Notes: generated by a model from the letters alone, not told the origin. DNA of 56,765 nt from CAYFFO01 sp964342485 (GCA_964342485.1 CAYFFO010000010.1:1-56765); one strand, 5' to 3'; shown: positions 33,853 to 42,721, counted from the stretch's first letter. Program-made: numbers and translations.

Positions 33853-35676
33853 ATGACAGATAGTCAAGTAACTGCTTCTTCAAATAAAATGGTAGATGAA
33901 TCAAGTGATTCGATTCTTGCTGGTGAAGTGAGTGCGGAGATTATAGAAATACCAGCTGAAATCACTGTAGGGGATCTATCTAGGTTAATGAATGTCGAAG
34001 CTATAGAAATCATTAAACAATTAATGAGAACCGGACACATGTTAAGCATTAATGATGCGGTTCGATTTGAAATTGCTGCTACAGCAGCACAGGCCCTTGG
34101 ATTCAAGGTACGAGCACCTAGGAAGAATGAAGCGACGGCAGCTAGTTTAGTCCCTGCATACGATAGGGAAAATACAGAAGGTTTGCAGCATAGAGATCCA
34201 GTGGTAACTATTTTAGGACATGTAGATCATGGCAAGACGACTTTGCTTGATCACATCAGGAGTTCAAATGTCACATTGGGAGAAGCTGGAGGAATCACTC
34301 AACATATTGGAGCTTACCAGGTTAATACGAGGGAAAAACCTATAACTTTTCTAGATACGCCAGGGCATGAAGCTTTTACGGCTATGCGCGCCCGGGGATC
34401 TCGGGTCACTGATATAGCAATAGTTGTAGTAGCAGCAGATGATGGAGTTATGCCACAAACTATTGAAGCTATTGATCATGTAAAAGCTGCAGATGTACCT
34501 ATAATTATAGCTATAAATAAAATAGATAGGCCGCAAGCGGACTTGGAGAAAGTAAAGCGACAATTGGCAGAAAACGACGTTTTGATTGAAGAGTGGGGAG
34601 GGGACGTGATCGCGGTTCCTGTGTCAGCTCTTTCAGGTAAAGGAGTCGATGAACTACTAGAAAATGTTGATTTGGTAGCAGAGATTGCCGAATTAAAGGC
34701 AAATCCTGATATCCCCGCAAGATCCGTAGTTATTGAAGCGCAAATTGATAAGAGTAAAGGTCCAATTGCAACATTACTCGTACAAGAAGGTACTTTAAGA
34801 GTTGGTGACATAATTGTCTCTGGTGATGTATATGGGCGAATCAGAGCAATGAGAAACGATAGTGGTTCATCTATTGATAAAGCAGGTCCATCTATACCTG
34901 TGGAAGTGATGGGTATTGGAGGATTACCTCAAGCAGGTGATATAGCTGAGGTAGTATCAAATGAAAAGGATGCACGTAGACTAGTTGATCAATTTAAAAA
35001 ACTAAACGAGGCTAGAAAGCGGTCTGGAATCACATTAGCAGAAGTTAATTCGATGGTGGAGTCTGGTGAAGCGAGAGTTTTGAATCTGATCGTTAAGACC
35101 GATGTTCAGGGAAGTATTGAAGCAGTGCGACGAGTTTTAGATGCACTAACCAGTGAATCTACAAAAGTAGATATAATACATGCATCCAGTGGAAGTATAA
35201 CTGAAAAAGACGTTCTTTTGGCGGTAGCCTCAGAAGCAATCATTATAGGGTTTAATTGTCAGGCTGATATAGGTGCACAGTCAGTTGCAAATCATGAAAA
35301 CGTAGAAATTCGTACCTATGAAATAATATATAACCTTGTTGATGACGTACAAAAGGCATTAAATGGTTTATTGGATCCGGAAACAAGGGATATCGTTGAG
35401 GGTGTTGCAACTGTTAGGGCTACCTTCTCGGTATCAGGGAAAAATCTAGCAGCAGGATTCTATGTGAATCGTGGGAAAATATCGCGTGGTAGCACTATCA
35501 ATGTGACTAGAAATGGTGAAAGAGTTTACGAGGGACATATTATAAGTTTAAAACACTTTAAAGACGATGTGCGCGAAGTCGGAAATGGCCAAGAAGGCGG
35601 CATTGTCCTTGATGGATATAGCAGTTTTGAAGAAGGCGATGTCCTAGAATCTCATCATATTGAGATTGTTAGCTAG
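33853..35676 (+). CDS. infB: translation initiation factor IF-2
   Basis: IF-2 is the GTPase that places initiator tRNA on the ribosome. At 607 residues it is short for the family because the variable N-terminal region is minimal. An IF2N domain (about residues 30-90, EITVGDLSRLMNVEAIEIIK) is followed by the G domain with G1 GHVDHGKTTLLDH, G2 GGITQHIGAYQV, G3 DTPGHEAF and G4 NKID, then domains II-IV (VKTDVQGSIEAV and the C-terminal VRATFSVSG region). AGGAAATA precedes the ATG. It follows nusA after 148 bp with no gene between. Confidence 0.96.
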   Translation: MTDSQVTASSNKMVDESSDSILAGEVSAEIIEIPAEITVGDLSRLMNVEAIEIIKQLMRTGHMLSINDAVRFEIAATAAQALGFKVRAPRKNEATAASLVPAYDRENTEGLQHRDPVVTILGHVDHGKTTLLDHIRSSNVTLGEAGGITQHIGAYQVNTREKPITFLDTPGHEAFTAMRARGSRVTDIAIVVVAADDGVMPQTIEAIDHVKAADVPIIIAINKIDRPQADLEKVKRQLAENDVLIEEWGGDVIAVPVSALSGKGVDELLENVDLVAEIAELKANPDIPARSVVIEAQIDKSKGPIATLLVQEGTLRVGDIIVSGDVYGRIRAMRNDSGSSIDKAGPSIPVEVMGIGGLPQAGDIAEVVSNEKDARRLVDQFKKLNEARKRSGITLAEVNSMVESGEARVLNLIVKTDVQGSIEAVRRVLDALTSESTKVDIIHASSGSITEKDVLLAVASEAIIIGFNCQADIGAQSVANHENVEIRTYEIIYNLVDDVQKALNGLLDPETRDIVEGVATVRATFSVSGKNLAAGFYVNRGKISRGSTINVTRNGERVYEGHIISLKHFKDDVREVGNGQEGGIVLDGYSSFEEGDVLESHHIEIVS

Positions 35677-35731
35677 TTTCTGTTTGAATATTTGGTTGAT
35701 CTTCTATCCGTGAACTTCAGGATAATTTGAC

Positions 35732-36091
35732 ATGAGTAGACGGTTAGAACGAGTAAACATGCTTTTGAGGGAGGAGATCAGTCGGATAGTCTCCACAGAA
35801 CTTACCGACCCTCGCTTAATGACATTGAGGACTATTACTCGTGTCGAATCCTCGGCTGATTTGTCAAATGCAAAAGTGTATGTGAGTGCTATAGGAAAAG
35901 TGTCAAATAAAAATGACATGGTAATAGCACTTAATTCAGCTTCAGGAATAATTCGGAAGAAACTTCACCAGCTAAAATTAAAAAAAATACCTAGAATATC
36001 TTTCGCAATAGATGAATCATTAACTAGAGGTGATGAGATCATCAAAATTCTTGATGATATTGGTTTAAATCCTAGTGAAGGAACTTTATGA
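35732..36091 (+). CDS. rbfA: 30S ribosome-binding factor RbfA
   Basis: RbfA (119 residues) helps mature the 5' end of 16S rRNA. The start MSRRLERVNMLLREEISRIV, the core TDPRLMTLRTITRVESS and NAKVYVSAIG, and the C-terminal IPRISFAIDESLTRGDEI match the family over its full length. Its TGA stop overlaps the truB start (ATGA), so the two are translationally coupled. The place between infB and truB is classical. Confidence 0.93.
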   Translation: MSRRLERVNMLLREEISRIVSTELTDPRLMTLRTITRVESSADLSNAKVYVSAIGKVSNKNDMVIALNSASGIIRKKLHQLKLKKIPRISFAIDESLTRGDEIIKILDDIGLNPSEGTL

Positions 36092-37044
36092 ATCAGGAGA
36101 CTTGTAAACCAGCTCAATCCAAGATAATTACTAACCCAGTCAGTACGGTAAATGGGGTTATGAATATATACAAACCGGTTGGCATCACAAGTATGGATGT
36201 GGTTCGACGGGTCAAAAAAATGACTTTGTTGAAACGAGTAGGACACGGAGGGACCTTGGATCCATTTGCTTCTGGTGTACTACCTATAGGGCTTGGTAAA
36301 GGCACAAAAATGATGGATTATATGATAAATAGCACAAAGATTTATAGAGGTATTGTTGAATTAGGGATAGAAACAGATACATATGATGTTCAGGGACGAG
36401 TGATAAGGAAATCTGATAACTCGAGTGTAACTATTCAACAAATTGAAGACTGTATATCAAAATGCATTGGAGAAATTTACCAGGTCCCTCCGATGTATAG
36501 TGCTCTGAAAGTTCGAGGAAAGAGATTATATGATTTGGCACGATCTGGACTTGAAGTAGATAGAGAGCCTCGGAAAGTGAAAGTGTTCAATATTGCTTTA
36601 CTTAACTGGACTTCACCTTTATTAGAAATAGAAGTGGAGTGTGGAAAAGGTTTTTATATGAGGTCTTTGGCGTACGATCTTGGAAACATGATTGGGTGCG
36701 GTGCTTATTTAAAGGAATTGGTTAGAATTAGAACTGGACATTTTAATGTATCGGATTCGACTTCCCTTATTGAGCTAGAGAAACGTTCTAATAATTATAG
36801 ATGGAAAAAGTTTGTTAAAGGACCTGATTTTGTTGTAAGCCATTTCCCTAAGATATCTGTGGATAGTAAAGTCGAGAAACAATTGCGAAATGGTCAACCA
36901 GTATCAGGAGATTTACAGGAGATTGTGTCTTCATCTCAAAAAGAGTATAGGATTTATAACAATTTCGGGTGCTTTTTTGGAATGTTAGGATACGATTTTT
37001 CGTCAAACGAATGGAAAATGCAAAGGATAATTAATTCAGGATAA
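36088..37044 (+). CDS. truB: tRNA pseudouridine-55 synthase TruB
   Basis: TruB makes pseudouridine 55 in the T-loop of tRNAs. The 318-residue protein has VNGVMNIYKPVGITSMDVV, the catalytic Asp in GTLDPFASGVLPIGLGK, YRGIVELGIETDTYDVQG, PPMYSALKVRGKRLYDLAR and GFYMRSLAYDLG, all typical. An N-terminal extension of about 22 residues precedes the usual start; the ATG chosen overlaps the rbfA stop and no better in-frame start is nearby. The C-terminal part is a PUA-like region. Confidence 0.94.
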   Translation: MNQETCKPAQSKIITNPVSTVNGVMNIYKPVGITSMDVVRRVKKMTLLKRVGHGGTLDPFASGVLPIGLGKGTKMMDYMINSTKIYRGIVELGIETDTYDVQGRVIRKSDNSSVTIQQIEDCISKCIGEIYQVPPMYSALKVRGKRLYDLARSGLEVDREPRKVKVFNIALLNWTSPLLEIEVECGKGFYMRSLAYDLGNMIGCGAYLKELVRIRTGHFNVSDSTSLIELEKRSNNYRWKKFVKGPDFVVSHFPKISVDSKVEKQLRNGQPVSGDLQEIVSSSQKEYRIYNNFGCFFGMLGYDFSSNEWKMQRIINSG

Positions 37045-37098
37045 AATTTTTAAATCACAAAAGGTATAGAATATGACATAGGAATTTGTGATAATGTA

Positions 37099-37127
37099 TT
37101 GACAGCAAGCAAAGGAACGTTTATGTT
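37099..37127 (+). promoter_or_regulatory. promoter of the DUF5679 gene
   Basis: A perfect TTGACA (37099-37104), 17 bp, then TATGTT (37122-37127). Transcription would start near 37134, about 24 nt before the ATG of the small protein; GGAGGG at 37144-37149 is its ribosome site. Confidence 0.65.
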
Positions 37128-37157
37128 CTAGCTAGACTTAAACGGAGGGTAGTAAAA

Positions 37158-37301
37158 ATGGAAGCATATTGTTTTAAGTGCCGAAAGAAAAGTACCATCA
37201 GCAATCCAGAGGCAGTTACGTTAAAGAATGGCAGGCCTGCCACTCAAGGTAAATGCTCCTCCGGATGTGGTACAAAAGTGTTCCGTATTGGTAAAGCCTA
37301 A
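37158..37301 (+). CDS. DUF5679-like zinc-finger mini-protein
   Basis: This 47-residue protein resembles the DUF5679 family: MEAYCFKCRKKSTISNPEAV, LKNGRPATQG and CGTKVFRIGKA. It has two Cys pairs that should bind zinc: Cys5-x2-Cys8 and Cys33-x3-Cys37. The second pair in relatives is usually CPVC (two residues between), while here it reads CSSGC (three). A strong ribosome site (GGAGGG) and promoter precede it, and a terminator-like hairpin overlaps its stop codon, so it is probably a one-gene transcript. The function of the family is unknown. Confidence 0.8.
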   Translation: MEAYCFKCRKKSTISNPEAVTLKNGRPATQGKCSSGCGTKVFRIGKA

Positions 37302-37314
37302 CTTTAGGCCTTTT
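37293..37314 (+). terminator. terminator overlapping the DUF5679 stop codon
   Basis: GCCTA, loop ACTT, TAGGC, then CTTTT; flanking AAA and TTT extend the stem past a bulged C. The T-run is short, so efficiency is uncertain. Confidence 0.5.
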
Positions 37315-37350
37315 AAACTAATATAGTTAAAAAATTACCAACTTAAATAG

Positions 37351-37391
37351 GCGGGGATTTCTTGAAATCATCAAGTGATCCCCGCTATAAT
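37351..37391 (+). promoter_or_regulatory. promoter of rplU-rpmA-rpmE inside an inverted repeat
   Basis: TTGAAA (37362-37367), 18 bp, TATAAT (37386-37391) form a good sigma-70 promoter. The -35 and spacer lie inside an imperfect inverted repeat: GCGGGGAT (37351-37358) with ATCCCCGC (37378-37385), and CTTGA with TCAAG around loop AATCA. The repeat ends at the first base of the -10. No T-run follows, so it is not a classical terminator. Confidence 0.6.
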
Positions 37392-37419
37392 GTTGTGATC
37401 AATAAATCAAGGATTGAAA

Positions 37420-37767
37420 TTGACAACTTACGCTATAGTGAATGCAGGTGGCAAGCAGTATCGGGTAGAAACAGGGGATACGATACGGGTGGAGTCGATG
37501 TCTGAAAATTTGGGAGATACTGTTGAATTTAAGGATGTCAGAATGGTATCTAGAAATGGTGAAGTGGTTTTGGGTTCCCCTTCAGTAAAGGGAGCCAAAG
37601 TTACTACTGAAGTTATGAGTCATGGTAAAAATGACAAAATAGTTGTGTTTAAATATAAATCTAAGACTCGGTATCGTGTTAAAAACGGACACAGGCAATC
37701 GTATACTGACTTAAAAGTAACCGGTGTTTCTTACCGACGGAGCAGGAAAAAAACAGATGGCTCATAA
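37420..37767 (+). CDS. rplU: 50S ribosomal protein L21
   Basis: Ribosomal protein bL21, about 115 residues. Motifs are YAIVNAGGKQYRVETGD near the N terminus and VFKYKSKTRYRVKNGHRQSY followed by TDLKVTGV near the end. Two TTG starts are in frame, 37414 and 37420. I choose 37420 because CAAGGA (37408-37413) is then six bases upstream, whereas it abuts 37414. rpmA begins inside its last codons (11-bp overlap). Confidence 0.93.
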   Translation: MTTYAIVNAGGKQYRVETGDTIRVESMSENLGDTVEFKDVRMVSRNGEVVLGSPSVKGAKVTTEVMSHGKNDKIVVFKYKSKTRYRVKNGHRQSYTDLKVTGVSYRRSRKKTDGS

Positions 37768-38026
37768 AAAAGGTGGAGGCAGTACTCGAAATGGCCGTGA
37801 CAGTCAAGGACAACGACTTGGCGTCAAGCGATATGGAAATGAGTGGGTAACAGCAGGTTCTATAATTGTTCGACAAAGAGGAACAAAAATACGACCTGGC
37901 GAAAATGTAGGGTTGGGAAAAGATCACACCCTTTTCGCTTTGATCGACGGAACTGTTAAGTTCGAACATGAGACTCGTCAAAGGAAGAGGGCAAGTGTTT
38001 ATCCTGGTCAGGGAGAGGCAAATTGA
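37757..38026 (+). CDS. rpmA: 50S ribosomal protein L27
   Basis: Ribosomal protein bL27, 89 residues, near the peptidyl transferase centre. It starts directly MAHKKGGGSTRNGRDSQGQR, without the cleaved N-terminal extension known in Firmicutes; GVKRYGNEWVTAGSIIVRQR and the GTKIRPGENVGLGKDHTLFA stretch complete it. Start ATG lies inside the end of rplU, in line with coupled translation. Confidence 0.96.
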   Translation: MAHKKGGGSTRNGRDSQGQRLGVKRYGNEWVTAGSIIVRQRGTKIRPGENVGLGKDHTLFALIDGTVKFEHETRQRKRASVYPGQGEAN

Positions 38027-38226
38027 AACCTGAAATACACCCAGATTATCATTCAGCAGCGGTTGTTAAATGTTCCTGCGGAGCTTCCTATACAACTGGT
38101 TCGACAAAACCTGAACTGAAAGTTGAAATTTGCAACCAGTGTCATCCGTTTTATACTGGTGAACAACGTATCGTTGATACTGAGGGTAGAGTAGATAGGC
38201 TTAAACGAAGGTTTAAGCTAGAATAA
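38023..38226 (+). CDS. rpmE: 50S ribosomal protein L31 (zinc-binding type)
   Basis: Ribosomal protein bL31, 67 residues. It has the zinc-type Cys set: KCSCG (Cys-x-Cys) and EICNQCHPFYTGEQR (Cys-x2-Cys), followed by the typical VDTEGRVDRLKRRF. The start is a TTG whose last bases overlap the rpmA stop (TTGA), five bases after AGAGG. It is the last gene before a strong terminator (38253-38280). Confidence 0.94.
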   Translation: MKPEIHPDYHSAAVVKCSCGASYTTGSTKPELKVEICNQCHPFYTGEQRIVDTEGRVDRLKRRFKLE

Positions 38227-38252
38227 CACCGACTTAAAGATTAATTTTTTAG

Positions 38253-38280
38253 AAAGGGTGAGTTATACTCACCTTTTTTT
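38253..38280 (+). terminator. rho-independent terminator after rpmE
   Basis: AAAGGGTGAG, loop TTATA, CTCACCTTT with one G-T pair, followed by a run of T to 38280. It closes the rplU-rpmA-rpmE transcript 26 bp after rpmE. Confidence 0.85.
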
Positions 38281-38304
38281 GTGGGTTTTTTACAAATAGC
38301 GATT

Positions 38305-39180
38305 ATGGAAAATAAGAAACCGGTATATGGTGGACAGGCAGTTGTTGAAGGAGTGATGATACGTGGCGAACACCACGTTAGTATTGCAGTCCGTCGCCCT
38401 GATGGCACCATAGCCTCAAAGCGTGAACCTCTTAACCCAATTTATACAGGATTTTGGAGAAAAATCCCTATATTGAGAGGAATTCTTGTACTCACAGAGA
38501 CAATGATGTTGGGAATTAACGCCTTGATATACTCAGCTAATGTAGGAGCAGAAGCTGAAGGGGAAGAGATAGGTAAAGTTTCAATTGCAATTACTCTATT
38601 ATTTTCATTAATGTTCGCAATTGGATTGTTTTTTTTGTTGCCGGTTTTTGCTAGTAAAGGATTTGAAGGGATTGTTAGCAATGATATTTATACTAATGCC
38701 ATTGAAGGCATTATTAGGTTGCTATTGCTGGTAGGGTATATCTTCTTAATTGGAAGACTTTCAGAAATTAAGCGGGTTTTTATGTACCATGGGGCTGAGC
38801 ATATGACTATTCATGCCCAAGAGCATGGAGTTCCGTTGGACATATCATCAATACGAAAGTACCCGACAGCTCATCCAAGATGTGGTACAGCGTTCTTACT
38901 TACAGTTATGGTGATAGCTGTATTTGTATTTACCTTTGTTGGTAGAGAACCTTTGTGGTGGCTATTAATTTCTAGAGTAGTTTTGATACCCTTGATTGCA
39001 GCCGTTAGTTACGAAGTGATTAGATTTGCTGGTGGTCATGATAATAAGTTTATTGTTAGAATTATAACGTGGCCTAATATCGCTTTACAAAGCCTTACGA
39101 CGCGACAGCCAGAAGATGAACAAATTGAAATTGCCGTTGAGGCTTTAAAAGGTGCAATTGAAGCAGATCGTTCTATTTGA
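38305..39180 (+). CDS. DUF1385 / YqhQ-type membrane protein
   Basis: This 291-residue protein belongs to DUF1385 (PF07136), multi-pass membrane proteins of unknown role often found beside rpmE and prfA. Typical blocks are YGGQAVVEGVMIRGEHHVSI, RKIPILRGILVLTETMMLG, YHGAEHMTIHAQEHG (His and Glu that may bind metal), YPTAHPRCGTAFLL and FAGGHDNKF. Four or so membrane helices follow (about residues 90-115, 130-155, 195-220, 222-245). I use the ATG at 38305; the GTG at 38281 lies in the terminator T-run and cannot be transcribed from a promoter upstream of it. A promoter was not found in the short gap. Confidence 0.85.
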   Translation: MENKKPVYGGQAVVEGVMIRGEHHVSIAVRRPDGTIASKREPLNPIYTGFWRKIPILRGILVLTETMMLGINALIYSANVGAEAEGEEIGKVSIAITLLFSLMFAIGLFFLLPVFASKGFEGIVSNDIYTNAIEGIIRLLLLVGYIFLIGRLSEIKRVFMYHGAEHMTIHAQEHGVPLDISSIRKYPTAHPRCGTAFLLTVMVIAVFVFTFVGREPLWWLLISRVVLIPLIAAVSYEVIRFAGGHDNKFIVRIITWPNIALQSLTTRQPEDEQIEIAVEALKGAIEADRSI

Positions 39181-39268
39181 TCTTATATGATGTATCTACC
39201 CGAGTTTGTTAGATATGAGGGCAAAAATAAATCTCAAGCTCAAAAAGATTTTTATCAAACCGAATCAC

Positions 39269-40480
39269 TTATTTCTTGCCTAAAGTTTCTATAACAGTAT
39301 TTAAGTCTTTATCTCCGCGCCCACTTAATCCAACCAGTATCGTGGTATCATCAGAGAGCGTTGGAGCGATTTTAGCGACATACGCGATTGCATGAGCAGG
39401 TTCTAAAGCAGGGATTATCCCTTCAGTACGACACAATAGTTCGAACCCTTCTAATGCTTCCTTATCGGTTACATTAACGTATTTAGCACGACCGTTATCT
39501 TTCAGGTAACTATGTTCGGGTCCAACACCAGGATAGTCTAATCCAGCTGAAATACTGTGAGCTTCAAGTATCTGTCCATACTCATTTTGTAGCAGGTATG
39601 ACAAGCTACCATGTAGAACACCTATACTCCCAACTGTGAGAGTTGCTGAAGTCTTATCTGAATTTGCCCCTTCCCCTCCAGCTTCCACTCCTAATAAATT
39701 TACATTTTTGTCTGGAATAAATTGGTGAAATAGTCCGATGGCGTTACTACCCCCTCCAACACACGCTATTACGTAATCCGGCAACTTTTCCACAGTAGTA
39801 AGCATTTGGTTTCTTGCTTCCTTTCCAATTATGGATTGGAATTCACGAACTAAATAAGGGTAGGGGTGGGGTCCAACTACGCTACCTATAATATAATGTG
39901 TATCTTCAACATTAGTTACCCAGTCCCTAATGGTTTCATTTATCGCATCTTTCAACGTTCTACTTCCAGAAGAAACAGGTTCTACAGTGGCCCCCAGAAG
40001 TTCCATTCTTGAAACATTCAGAGCCTGGCGTCTTATATCTTCTTCACCCATGTAAATTACACATTCTTGGTTAAGCATTGAAGCGATAGTTGCAGTTGCA
40101 ACTCCATGTTGGCCTGCTCCAGTTTCGGCGATTACACGGCGTTTACCCATTCGTTTTGCTAATAATCCTTGACCTAGAGCATTATTGATTTTATGAGCTC
40201 CTGTGTGAGATAGGTCCTCTCGTTTTAGGTAAATTTGTGCTCCATTTAGCTCTTTAGTCAAGTTCTCTGCATAATATAGAGGAGTAGGTCTACCTACGTA
40301 GTTATTCAATAGGTGCGTTAATTCATTTTCAAAATCTTCCTGATCTTTATAAGCCAAAAATGCTGATTCTAGTTCATCGAGTGCATGCATTAAGGTTTCA
40401 GGAACAAATCGGCCTCCAAATGAACCAAACCGCCCTTTAAGGTCGGGATTCTTTTGAGATGACTGATGTATGGTATTCAT
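39269..40480 (-). CDS. trpB: tryptophan synthase beta chain
   Basis: TrpB joins indole and serine to make tryptophan with PLP. The 403-residue protein has FGSFGGRFVPETLMHAL, the PLP Lys in LSHTGAHKINNALGQ, AETGAGQHGVATA, and the phosphate-binding CVGGGSNAIGLFHQF. It belongs to the TrpB1 type that works with TrpA. trpA and other trp genes are not in the window: it stands alone on the minus strand between DUF1385 and an enolase-superfamily gene. Confidence 0.96.
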   Translation of the reverse strand: MNTIHQSSQKNPDLKGRFGSFGGRFVPETLMHALDELESAFLAYKDQEDFENELTHLLNNYVGRPTPLYYAENLTKELNGAQIYLKREDLSHTGAHKINNALGQGLLAKRMGKRRVIAETGAGQHGVATATIASMLNQECVIYMGEEDIRRQALNVSRMELLGATVEPVSSGSRTLKDAINETIRDWVTNVEDTHYIIGSVVGPHPYPYLVREFQSIIGKEARNQMLTTVEKLPDYVIACVGGGSNAIGLFHQFIPDKNVNLLGVEAGGEGANSDKTSATLTVGSIGVLHGSLSYLLQNEYGQILEAHSISAGLDYPGVGPEHSYLKDNGRAKYVNVTDKEALEGFELLCRTEGIIPALEPAHAIAYVAKIAPTLSDDTTILVGLSGRGDKDLNTVIETLGKK

Positions 40481-40823
40481 AATTTATCTCTGTTGATGAA
40501 TATCTATTGATAAGGTTACTAATACTATATTATAACCGGATTTTATGTCATAGGATTGTTGTATTACAGTCTGCTAGTAAATACAAATTAAAATATTGTA
40601 TAAAGAGCTAATTTTCAAATGTCCTTCGGAACCAATTTTTTGTTGTAGAAGCAATTCGAAATTGGAAATTTAGAATAGATAGAGTTCCTTGTAAGTTTCC
40701 ATGTTTCTGGTAATCTACTAGAACAAAATATATGGATTGTGGACTTTTATCTTTCTGATTAAATATGTTTCAAAAAAATATTAAAGTAATTGATTATCGT
40801 AATAGAAAAATGAGGTTAAGATA
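40481..40823. other. 343-bp intergenic region between trpB and an enolase-superfamily gene
   Basis: This is the divergent control region of the two genes. I see no reading frame of weight, repeat or RNA. A TTGTAA / TAATCT pair (16 bp apart, about 40690-40717) on the plus strand and a minus-strand TATAAT near 40531 are the best promoter hints, both weak. GTG 40824 of the next gene has GAGG nine bases upstream. Confidence 0.5.
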
Positions 40824-41924
40824 GTGATAATTTCTGATGTCTCACTAGAGAGTTACCGTTGGCCTAGATTGAAACCCATTCGAAATGGAAGATATATATA
40901 TCCCAACTCTGGATTAGATATTGTAAAAATTGAAACTAAAGATGGCATAACAGGGGTAGGTTTGGCAGGAGGAGGAGGAGGAGATGATGTAGGTATTAGA
41001 AGAGAGATCCTAGAACGTTTGAAAATGTATGTTATAGGACAGGATCCATTTGATACAGAAAGAATTTGGGATGAAATGTGGCAACCTAAACTTGTGGGGA
41101 GACGAGGTATGACTACTCATGTTGTCAGTGGGATAGATATAGCATTGTGGGATTTGAAGGGAAAGATAACCGGCAAACCGGTACATAAACTTCTGGGTGG
41201 ATATACAGATAACATACCGGTGTATATAGCAGGAGGTTATTACGAAGAAGGTAAAAGCTTAGAAGACTTAACACACGAGATGCAGGAAGCACTATCATTA
41301 GGTGCAACAGCAGTTAAGATGAAAATAGGAGGTGTTTCGATCGCTGAAGATGTTGAAAGAGTAAAGGTAGTTAGAGAAGCAATAGGGGCTGATGCGAAGC
41401 TTATGGTTGATGCTAATTGCGCTTATAGATATTATGAAGCTATTGAAATAGCGAAGCGAATTGAAGGGTATGATATTTTTTGGTTTGAGGAGCCCGTAAA
41501 TCCGGATGATTATAGGGGTCATAAATTAATAAGCGAATCTACAATTATCCCTATTGCTACAGGGGAGAATGAGTACACGAAGTACGGTTTTAGGGATTTG
41601 ATTGAGACTAGAAGTGCAGCTATATTGCAGCCAGATGCTTTGGTTATGGGTGGTATTACGGAATTTATTAAAGTGGCTGGTATGGCACAATCTCATGATT
41701 TACCTATTGCAGCACACGGTACACAAGAAGTTCATATACAGCTGATGGCAGCGATACCTAATGGTCTCATATTAGAATACTATAGTACTTCAACCGATCC
41801 ACTTAGAGGAGAAATGTTTCTTAATGAGCTTAAAGTTAAGGATGGATTTGTTCAGCCGCCACAGACGGTTGGCATGGGCATGGAGCCGAATTACAGAGTA
41901 CTATCTAAATATAGAGTTAGATAA
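40824..41924 (+). CDS. mandelate racemase / muconate lactonizing enzyme family protein
   Basis: A 366-residue enolase-superfamily protein; these remove an alpha-proton from carboxylates to racemise or dehydrate them. Active-site residues of the mandelate racemase subgroup are visible: VKMKIGG (Lys-x-Lys base), LMVDANCAY (metal Asp), WFEEPVNP (metal Glu), ATGENEYT (metal Glu), ILQPDALVMGG (Asp of the His-Asp dyad) and AAHGTQEVHIQ (His base). The start is a GTG. Substrate is unknown; sugar-acid dehydratases are common in this subgroup, and the neighbourhood gives no pathway. Confidence 0.85.
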   Translation: MIISDVSLESYRWPRLKPIRNGRYIYPNSGLDIVKIETKDGITGVGLAGGGGGDDVGIRREILERLKMYVIGQDPFDTERIWDEMWQPKLVGRRGMTTHVVSGIDIALWDLKGKITGKPVHKLLGGYTDNIPVYIAGGYYEEGKSLEDLTHEMQEALSLGATAVKMKIGGVSIAEDVERVKVVREAIGADAKLMVDANCAYRYYEAIEIAKRIEGYDIFWFEEPVNPDDYRGHKLISESTIIPIATGENEYTKYGFRDLIETRSAAILQPDALVMGGITEFIKVAGMAQSHDLPIAAHGTQEVHIQLMAAIPNGLILEYYSTSTDPLRGEMFLNELKVKDGFVQPPQTVGMGMEPNYRVLSKYRVR

Positions 41925-41991
41925 TTAACCCTATAATTTTTGTTTGATATTTTTGCAGGTAAATTTTAATTGGATAGATTTTATTGCTGTT

Positions 41992-42660
41992 TTATTCTTC
42001 AGCACTCACTTCTTCTGATCCATCTTCACTTGCATCGGATGCGTCTTCAGAGATCTCTCCGTCAAGTTCCTCATCCACAACTTCTTCTTCCTCTTCTTCT
42101 ACTCGTGGTGCAACCACTCTTGCAATTACCTCTTCTGGTTCTCTGAGGATATTCACGCCGTCTGCTGTTTCTATGTCCGATATACGGACGGCAGATTCAA
42201 ATCCTTCTAATACTGAAACATTAACTATAAATGTTTCAGGCATATCCAAAGGTAGAGCTTCCACTTCCAGCGAACTGAATGGTTGGAGTAATACGCCTCC
42301 TAAATTTCTGACCGCTGGGGCTTCGCCTTCTAGCACGATTGGTACGTTTGCTTGTACTATTTTGGTTACGTCAACTAGATAGAAGTCTAAGTGTAAAATT
42401 TCTTCCGATACTGGATGTCTCTGAGTTGCACGGATAAAGCATATATCATTGCCGTCTCTTCCAGGTATGTTTACATTGATAGGTACATTACCACCTACAG
42501 TGGACAATGTTTCTTGTATTTTATTGAGTTCTATCTGTAATGCCTGGGATTTAACTCCACGGCCATAAAAATTCACGGGAACTAGCCCCTCACGTCTAAG
42601 ATTCTTAACTTTCTTACCAATCACAGTTCTTGGCGAAAGATCTAGTTTTATTGTATCCAT
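41992..42660 (-). CDS. rplY: 50S ribosomal protein L25 (CTC/TL5 form)
   Basis: bL25 binds 5S rRNA. The 222-residue size shows the long CTC/TL5 form: an N-terminal L25 domain (SPRTVIGKKVKNLRREGLVP) plus the C-terminal beta domain (PIVLEGEAPAVRNLGGVLLQ, then FSSLEVEALPLDMPETFIVN). It ends in a strongly acidic tail rich in Glu and Asp (about residues 187-222). A promoter candidate lies upstream at 42692-42721. It converges with the enolase-superfamily gene. Confidence 0.92.
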   Translation of the reverse strand: MDTIKLDLSPRTVIGKKVKNLRREGLVPVNFYGRGVKSQALQIELNKIQETLSTVGGNVPINVNIPGRDGNDICFIRATQRHPVSEEILHLDFYLVDVTKIVQANVPIVLEGEAPAVRNLGGVLLQPFSSLEVEALPLDMPETFIVNVSVLEGFESAVRISDIETADGVNILREPEEVIARVVAPRVEEEEEEVVDEELDGEISEDASDASEDGSEEVSAEE

Positions 42661-42691
42661 CTTCGGGGCCTTTCTAAAGCATAGGTGATCA

Positions 42692-42721
42692 CTATTATTA
42701 TGATCGAAGTCGATTGTTCAA
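42692..42721 (-). promoter_or_regulatory. candidate promoter of rplY
   Basis: On the minus strand TTGAAC (42716-42721), 18 bp, TAATAG (42692-42697). Start would be near 42685, about 25 nt before the ATG. Confidence 0.4.

Noticed and set aside
38281..38304. GTG at 38281 as start of the DUF1385 gene
   Set aside because: It immediately follows the rpmE terminator T-run, with no ribosome site; ATG 38305 matches the family start.
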